Assembly (NCBI GenBank): GCA_905233895.1
Contig: CAJOFL010000006.1
Coordinates: forward strand, 1-64,000
Length of the DNA stretch: 64,000 bases
Source: an uncultured Bacteroidales bacterium
GTDB taxonomy: Bacteria; Bacteroidota; Bacteroidia; Bacteroidales; P3
Direction of reading: 5' to 3'
The notes under the pieces were generated by a model. The model did no database searches, was not told where the DNA came from, and saw nothing but the letters and a program-made list of their open reading frames with translations. Position numbers and translations under genes: made by a program. The first letter of the stretch is position 1, and each line of letters opens with the position of its first letter. Positions 60,198 to 64,000 of the stretch are shown here, piece by piece.

Positions 60198-60228
60198 TTT
60201 GTCGCGTCAGCCTTTTTTCGTATATTTG
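60198..60228 (+). promoter_or_regulatory. Promoter of the ORF6N gene
   Basis: -33 TTTG (60198-60201) and -7 TATATTTG (60221-60228), spacer 19. The palindrome at 60238-60258 lies at the expected transcription start. Confidence 0.7.
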
Positions 60229-60237
60229 TACCCTCGC

Positions 60238-60258
60238 GCGCTATATAAAATATAGCGC
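60238..60258. promoter_or_regulatory. Palindrome at the ORF6N transcription start
   Basis: GCGCTATAT (60238-60246) and ATATAGCGC (60250-60258) with a three-base centre, about ten bases after the -7 element. It could be an operator bound by the ORF6N protein itself or a 5' mRNA hairpin. Confidence 0.5.
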
Positions 60259-60303
60259 AGTGGTTTGATTGTCAATTAGAAGAAGCACAACCGACTGGAA
60301 CAA

Positions 60304-60903
60304 ATGGGCAACGAAGTTGTCATAAAAGGGGTAAACGACATTGATGTCATCAAGAACCGCATCTATGAGGTTCGGGGGCAGCGTGTGATGCTCGACCGCG
60401 ACTTGGCAGAGTTGTACGAAGTCGAGGTGAAATATCTTAAACGCCAGGTTAATCGTAATATAGAGAGATTCCCTGCTGACTTTATGTTTGAGATTAGCCA
60501 CGAAGAGTATAACTCTTTAAGGTGCCAAAATGGCACCTTAAAGAGTGGACGAGGTCAACATGCAAAATATATGCCTTATGCCTTTACCGAGGAAGGTGTA
60601 GCAATGCTTTCTGGTATTTTGCGCAGCCCGATGGCAATACAGGTCAACATCAACATTATGCGGGCGTTTGTGATGATACGGCAGGCGGTAGCGACTTGGC
60701 AGGACACCAACCTGAAAGTGGAACAGCTGTCACATAAGGTCGATTCTCTCAATGCCCGAGTGGACGAGATTCTCCACGAGCAGAATGAGAACAACATGGA
60801 GATGGCCGTTCAGATAGGTGCCCTCAATGATGCCCTCGACCAACTGCGCGAGAAACCAACAACGCCACGGAAACGGATAGGGTTTAAACAAGATAGCAAA
60901 TGA
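60304..60903 (+). CDS. ORF6N domain DNA-binding protein
   Basis: 199 residues. ORF6N domain at about 12-105 (IYEVRGQRVMLDRDLAELYE, YLKRQVNRNIERFPADFMFE, YMPYAFTEEGVAMLSGIL), then coiled coil (about 130-185, VEQLSHKVDSLNARVDEIL). The domain comes from phage antirepressors and binds DNA; in Bacteroidota such genes are abundant on mobile elements. Codons around residues 70-81 are encoded by a 15-base perfect inverted repeat (60513-60545). Own promoter with a palindromic start region. Confidence 0.85.
   Translation: MGNEVVIKGVNDIDVIKNRIYEVRGQRVMLDRDLAELYEVEVKYLKRQVNRNIERFPADFMFEISHEEYNSLRCQNGTLKSGRGQHAKYMPYAFTEEGVAMLSGILRSPMAIQVNINIMRAFVMIRQAVATWQDTNLKVEQLSHKVDSLNARVDEILHEQNENNMEMAVQIGALNDALDQLREKPTTPRKRIGFKQDSK
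60513..60545. repeat. Perfect inverted repeat inside the ORF6N gene
   Basis: CTCTTTAAGGTGCCA (60513-60527), centre AAA, TGGCACCTTAAAGAG (60531-60545). The stem is long enough to form a stable mRNA hairpin in the middle of the coding region. Confidence 0.9.
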
Positions 60904-60954
60904 CCGTGCTTGAAGAAGTGGGAAATAGGAAACTGCTGAAATAAAAATTATCAA

Positions 60955-61182
60955 ATGATAGACCAGTATCTCAATAAAATAATACACGCTGATTGTATGG
61001 AAGTCTTAAAGGAAATGCCAGACAAAAGCATTGACCTTGTAGTAACTTCTCCACCATATAATCTAAAGAACTCAACCGGAAACGGTATGAAGGACGGGCG
61101 CGGTGGCAAATGGGCAAACGCCGCCCTTATCAAAGGCTATGAGAACTACGACGATTGTATGCCGGTCGCTAAATGTGCGTAA
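60955..61182 (+). pseudogene. 5' fragment of a DNA adenine/cytosine-N4 methyltransferase
   Basis: 75 residues. It begins like a typical N4/N6 methyltransferase (NKIIHADCMEVLKEMPDKSI) and holds the catalytic TSPPYNL at about 31-37, then NGMKDGRGGKWANAALIKGY. After DDCMP, near 61163, the similarity ends and the frame stops at 61182. Intact enzymes of this family run to 230 residues or more and need a downstream SAM-binding motif, so this one must be inactive. Remnant of a restriction-modification system. Confidence 0.75.
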
Positions 61183-61187
61183 ACGAT

Positions 61188-61391
61188 ATGGAACTTACAG
61201 ATGAACAAATAAAGCGCCAGGATTACGTTGACAATGCAATTTTCAACCTTATCAACGATGTAATCCCGTCGGATGATGAGTTGGATTGGAATATTGAAAT
61301 CATTGGTAATGTCCGTGATGTTATACAAGACGAACTGGTGAAGAGAGGAATATGCACGGCACAAGAGTTCTATCCCGAAATTGACGAATAG
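61188..61391 (+). CDS. Small acidic hypothetical protein
   Basis: 67 residues from ATG 61188; an earlier ATG at 61173 overlaps the methyltransferase fragment. Acidic and helical (DEQIKRQDYVDNAIFNLIND, GNVRDVIQDELVKRGICTAQ). No family recognised. It sits five bases before the endonuclease-like gene and is probably co-transcribed with it. It could be an accessory subunit or a small regulator. Confidence 0.5.
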   Translation: MELTDEQIKRQDYVDNAIFNLINDVIPSDDELDWNIEIIGNVRDVIQDELVKRGICTAQEFYPEIDE

Positions 61392-61395
61392 CAAA

Positions 61396-62430
61396 ATGGA
61401 AATACGTGAAAAGCAAATAGAAGACATTCTGGTCAGTTCCCCGTCGCTTGTCCAAAAAACCTTTGGCCTTGATGAGGAACCTCGGCTTATCGGCAGACAA
61501 ATAGCTGTTCCGTCGGGCAGGCTTGATATGCTTTACACGTATCAGAAAGACCTATTCCTCATTGAACTGAAGGTCGCCACATTCCAAAAGAAATTCATCC
61601 AGCAGGTGCTTGACTACAAGAAAGACTTGCAGAAATTTCAAGTGCAGGGCAAACTCGTTGGCGGTGACATTGTGCCATTCCTGCTTATGCCTCGCACAAG
61701 CAACAACAATCGCAACGAGATTGAGTCGCATGGAGTGATATTGCAGGAATACAACCCCGAGGACATTTTAAGTTTCTTCTACAGCGAGCGGCTACGACCT
61801 ATCACTACGTTCTCTGAATTGAAGCCTGTGGATGTCGGCATTTGGAATATCCACCTAGTCAACAAGTTTATCTACGAACTCAAACAGACCAATTCTATCG
61901 AGGAACTTCGTCAAATCGTTGGCGGCTCGTCCAAGACGCTTTACAACAAGATACGCTTTGCTAACGAACTCGGCCTGCTCAACTGGACAAAGAGCGGCGA
62001 CTACATTTCCCTAACGAGATTGGGCGAGCAATACGTTGAAGCAAAAGACAAGTATCTGGTCGACACATTGAGCGAAGACCAGGCAAAACTGCTCAAGGAT
62101 TACGTCATGCAAAACCCCTACGACTCGTGCATCAACCTCGGCATTGCATCGATGGTGGAGTGCGTGTTCACGCTTGCAAAGACAACCTACCCCGTTCCGT
62201 TGGAGCAGTTGGAACAATACTTTGCAACCTACTCTGGCAAGTCGCTTGACTGGCAAACCCCACGGGCCAGAATGTACGGAGCAAAAATGTACTCGAACTA
62301 CGCTATCGACCTCGGTTTGCTTGCGAAGAACGACAACAGTGTGTACCTCACTCCCGAGGGCTTCAAGTTCGTTATCCAAATGCAACTGCACAAGAGTTTG
62401 AAACTGATGAATTATTTGAACATTAACTAA
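61396..62430 (+). CDS. PD-(D/E)XK nuclease-like protein (NucS/DUF91 type)
   Basis: 344 residues from ATG 61396. RQIAVPSGRLDMLYTYQKDL then FLIELKV gives a PD-(D/E)XK active site with D44, E57 and K59, as in the NucS/DUF91 group. The C-terminal two thirds contain winged-helix-like stretches (SSKTLYNKIRFANELGLLNW, ISLTRLGEQYVEAKDKYLVD, GLLAKNDNSVYLTPEGF). It is likely a DNA-cleaving or defence protein left in the restriction-modification island. The gene is intact, unlike both flanking fragments. Confidence 0.7.
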   Translation: MEIREKQIEDILVSSPSLVQKTFGLDEEPRLIGRQIAVPSGRLDMLYTYQKDLFLIELKVATFQKKFIQQVLDYKKDLQKFQVQGKLVGGDIVPFLLMPRTSNNNRNEIESHGVILQEYNPEDILSFFYSERLRPITTFSELKPVDVGIWNIHLVNKFIYELKQTNSIEELRQIVGGSSKTLYNKIRFANELGLLNWTKSGDYISLTRLGEQYVEAKDKYLVDTLSEDQAKLLKDYVMQNPYDSCINLGIASMVECVFTLAKTTYPVPLEQLEQYFATYSGKSLDWQTPRARMYGAKMYSNYAIDLGLLAKNDNSVYLTPEGFKFVIQMQLHKSLKLMNYLNIN

Positions 62431-62436
62431 AGGAAA

Positions 62437-62844
62437 ATGGAAGATAGCAAGCACACCGACACCCGCCATTCGGATTGGCTTAAAAGTGTCAAGAAACGTG
62501 TCGGACACCTCAACAACTTCGAAATCGTACCATATTGGGGGTTTGACGACCTGTTTCACAAGGCTGGCACCAAGTTGAAAAACTGCTTTTATGTTCGCGC
62601 TGATGTGAAAACCGAAACTATAGAGCGCAAACGTAAAGAGTATTTCCTCTACAACTATGTGCTCAAACTCTCCAACTTCGACCAAGATAAATTCATCCAA
62701 GCGATACGCGATGGGAAGATATACATCGACTTCGATGCCCGTAGCGGCCATAATCATGGCACGAAGTTCCGTATCAAGTACAACGACATACCGTCGCTAT
62801 ACAAAAATTCTGAAGTTGTAATAGACAAACGAAATGATCAATAA
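62437..62844 (+). pseudogene. C-terminal part of an MvaI/BcnI-type restriction endonuclease
   Basis: 135 residues. SVKKRVGHLNNFEIVPYWG, FHKAGTKLKNCFYVRADVK and YIDFDARSGHNHGTKFRIKY match the C-terminal half of MvaI/BcnI restriction enzymes. The N-terminal half, which carries the catalytic acidic-x-Lys motif, is absent, so the frame is probably a 3' remnant or one half of a rearranged enzyme. It follows the nuclease-like gene by six bases. Together with the methyltransferase fragment it marks a decayed type II system. Confidence 0.65.
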
Positions 62845-62890
62845 ACAATTCACCAAAAAAAATAATTAATCCTTAAACGTTTAAGCAATT

Positions 62891-62947
62891 ATGGCAAAAG
62901 AAAAAAAGTTCATGACATGTAAGCCTCGCGCCATGATGCTGAAATAG
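62891..62947 (+). pseudogene. 18-codon ORF starting like pyruvate:ferredoxin oxidoreductase
   Basis: MAKEKKFMTCKPRAMMLK then stop. From memory, the first ten residues match the N-terminus of Bacteroidales pyruvate:ferredoxin oxidoreductase (MAKEKKFITC), after which the sequence departs. AT-rich DNA upstream would suit the start of a metabolic gene. It may be a relic left where accessory DNA broke the gene, or chance. Confidence 0.3.
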
Positions 62948-62966
62948 ACGGAAAAGGGAAGGGGCG

Positions 62967-63227
62967 GGGCGGCGCCAGCCGCCCACGAGAGCGCGGGGGA
63001 GAGTGAGGCGGCGCAGTCGCCGAAGAAGCGAGGAGAAGAGGAAGAGAAGAGGAAGGGAGCGGGCGGCGCAGCCGCCCGAAAGAAGCGCGAGAGGAGAAGC
63101 AAAGAGGAGGGGCGGCGCAGCCGCCCACAAGAGGAGAGAGAAGCGCGGAGAGGGCAAGAAAAGGAGGCTGCGCTGCCGCCGAAGGAAGAGAGAAAAGAAG
63201 CGAGAGAGGAGGGCGGCGCAGCCGCCC
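62967..63227. repeat. Array of GC-rich palindromes with purine-only spacers
   Basis: Six copies of a GGCGGCGCAGCCGCC-type palindrome at 62967-62984, 63007-63021, 63061-63077, 63110-63126, 63166-63180 (inverted, imperfect) and 63211-63227. They are separated by 22-39 bases composed almost only of G and A with a few C. No gene is credible here. Confidence 0.8.
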
Positions 63228-63269
63228 GTAAGCAAGCGGAGCCGCAAGCAGCGGTTTCTCTTTTTTTTG

Positions 63270-63387
63270 TTGGGGGCTTTTTTCATAAATCAATCATCGC
63301 CATAGGCGATACCTTATTGGGGGCTTTTTCTTTTTTAATATCATCGCTGCAAGCGATACCGCTTTTAAGGCTGCAATGATATTGCAG
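63270..63387. repeat. Tandem 47-base hairpin units plus a third hairpin
   Basis: TTGGGGGCTTTTT occurs at 63270 and 63317. Each copy is followed by a hairpin: ATCGCC-ata-GGCGAT (63296-63310) and ATCGCT-gca-AGCGAT (63343-63357), both ending in ACC. The closing pair differs (C-G versus T-A) yet pairing is kept. CTGCAAT-gat-ATTGCAG (63371-63387) follows. Confidence 0.75.
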
Positions 63388-63402
63388 CATACAGAACCGA
63401 AG

Positions 63403-63846
63403 CTAACATTTGAGGCGACGGATGAGTTTGATTAGGGGAAAGAGAAGGAGGCCGAGGAGGAAGGAGATTAGGAGGGGTTTGAGGGAGAGTGTGGGTTTGA
63501 TGGGGCTAATGGGTTTAATGGGCGAGGTGGTGGTTTCTTTGGTGGTGCTGTCGGTTTCGGATTGGGTGAGGTGGTGGGTGTGGTCGGAAGTGCGGTCGCG
63601 AGAGATTATCTTCTCGCGGTCGCGGTTGGTGGTGAGGCGCGTGGTGTCGCCGGTTTCGTTGGTTTGGATGGTGATTGTGGTAGTTTCACGAATGGTGTCG
63701 TGGAGGGTGAGGGTGACGGTCTCAATCACGGTGTCGTGGACGGCTTCACTGTTGGTCTGCTGCGTGACGGTCCTGCTGCTTCTGCAACTCACTGTAAACA
63801 GGGCAAGCGTCGCTATGAGGGCAGTCGTTAATCCTTTGTATTGCAT
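63403..63846 (-). CDS. Prophage-type lipoprotein with C-terminal membrane helix (spanin-like)
   Basis: 147 residues. Lipoprotein signal (LIATLALFTVSC, Cys at 21), a Thr/Arg/Glu-rich polar rod (about 25-105, VIETVTLTLHDTIRETTTIT) and a C-terminal membrane helix (LLISFLLGLLLFPLIKLI). It would therefore bridge two membranes. Its first 101 bases overlap the upstream gene in another frame, recalling the overlapping Rz/Rz1 spanin genes of phages. Bacteroidales prophages carry comparable gene pairs. Function is inferred from architecture only. Confidence 0.6.
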   Translation of the reverse strand: MQYKGLTTALIATLALFTVSCRSSRTVTQQTNSEAVHDTVIETVTLTLHDTIRETTTITIQTNETGDTTRLTTNRDREKIISRDRTSDHTHHLTQSETDSTTKETTTSPIKPISPIKPTLSLKPLLISFLLGLLLFPLIKLIRRLKC

Positions 63847-64000
63847 TTCTCAAATGGTTTACTTCAGTGCGTAATTCCCTGACTTCACGTCGCAGGGGAT
63901 CGGCAATGTTTTCCTTGAACTCCTCGACGTACATTTTCGACAAGTTCATGTCTTTTTGGCGGTTGTCGGCCTTCAGGCTTTCGACCTCCTGACGATGGCG
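63746..64000 (-). CDS. Prophage-type coiled-coil protein, 5' end outside window
   Basis: Open from the right window edge to the stop at 63746, at least 84 residues. Sequence such as RHRQEVESLKADNRQKDMNL, YVEEFKENIADPLRREVREL and a Cys pair (NDCPHSDACPVYSELQ) is a pattern I recall from Bacteroides prophage genes. Helical and hydrophilic in the visible part; any membrane helix would be in the missing N-terminus. It overlaps the lipoprotein gene by 101 bases. Confidence 0.6.
   Translation of the reverse strand, partial: RHRQEVESLKADNRQKDMNLSKMYVEEFKENIADPLRREVRELRTEVNHLRNAIQRINDCPHSDACPVYSELQKQQDRHAADQQ

Noticed and set aside
62967-63227. CRISPR array
   Set aside because: Repeats are short palindromes of differing length, one is inverted, spacers are low-complexity purine runs of uneven length, and no cas gene is present.
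62873-63293. Leu/Arg/Pro-rich frames across the GC palindrome array
   Set aside because: They are translations of the repeated palindromes and purine spacers; no start context and no domain.

Overview
The window is chromosomal DNA of a member of the Bacteroidales. The evidence is threefold. At least ten promoters have the Bacteroidota layout, TTTG then 19-21 bases then TAnnTTTG. Several secreted proteins end in a type IX secretion (T9SS) sorting domain. The gene families are typical of the order: DUF4175, DUF6266, BspA-type repeats, a PyrK/PyrD pair, a FeoA-FeoB fusion, serine palmitoyltransferase and ORF6N. Genus and family cannot be fixed from sequence alone; the T9SS tails make Bacteroides itself unlikely.

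Layout. 1-6.8 kb: surface proteins, namely a frameshifted choice-of-anchor J/Fn3 adhesin with a structured leader, a Ser/Arg/Gly-rich secreted protein and a frameshifted GLUG-type adhesin. 6.8-16.2 kb: envelope and housekeeping genes (lptF/G-like, rseP, dxr, degenerate M23, PpiD-like foldase, cdd, a Y-family polymerase). 16.4-23.9 kb: DUF6266, tRNA-Lys(UUU), TPR protein, rsmA, a MntP-like membrane protein, a HEPN/MNT toxin-antitoxin pair, lipoproteins and a four-helix-bundle gene flanked by short repeats. 23.9-34.5 kb: a U32 peptidase facing a ten-gene, tightly overlapping operon (phosphohexomutase to a T9SS SGNH protein). 34.5-53.9 kb: mostly minus-strand genes, including mnmG, ybeY, an ECF sigma/sensor/BspA locus, feoAB, DUF4175, a second sigma locus in which sigma factor and sensor are one polypeptide, a sphingolipid pair, deoC and rpiB. 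53.9-54.7 kb: an AT-rich, gene-free region with DnaA boxes that looks like the replication origin. 54.7-59.6 kb: plus-strand genes (frameshifted T9SS protein, nadA, deacylase, pseudouridine synthase with a perfect parS at its start, DNA glycosylase). 59.7-64 kb: accessory DNA (ORF6N gene with palindromes, decayed restriction-modification genes, a GC-palindrome array, covarying hairpins and a prophage-like lipoprotein pair).

The strongest novelty is the pair of paralogous ECF sigma systems. At 39.3-40.9 kb the sigma factor and a single-pass membrane protein are separate overlapping genes. At 48.8-49.8 kb the same modules are fused, so that the sigma-4 helix-turn-helix runs straight into a membrane helix and an extracytoplasmic domain. 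Both loci carry the same 32-base upstream element (27 of 32 positions identical) and both are followed by a gene for a secreted protein. This suggests a membrane-tethered sigma factor that must be released by proteolysis; an RseP homologue lies at 8.4-9.8 kb.

The second major feature is the candidate oriC, supported by five DnaA-box-like 9-mers, AT-rich repeats, a reversal of gene direction around it, and a perfect parS 3.5 kb away. Three surface-protein genes carry single-base frameshifts, two of them at homopolymers, while no housekeeping gene does; whether this is phase variation, decay or sequencing error cannot be decided here.
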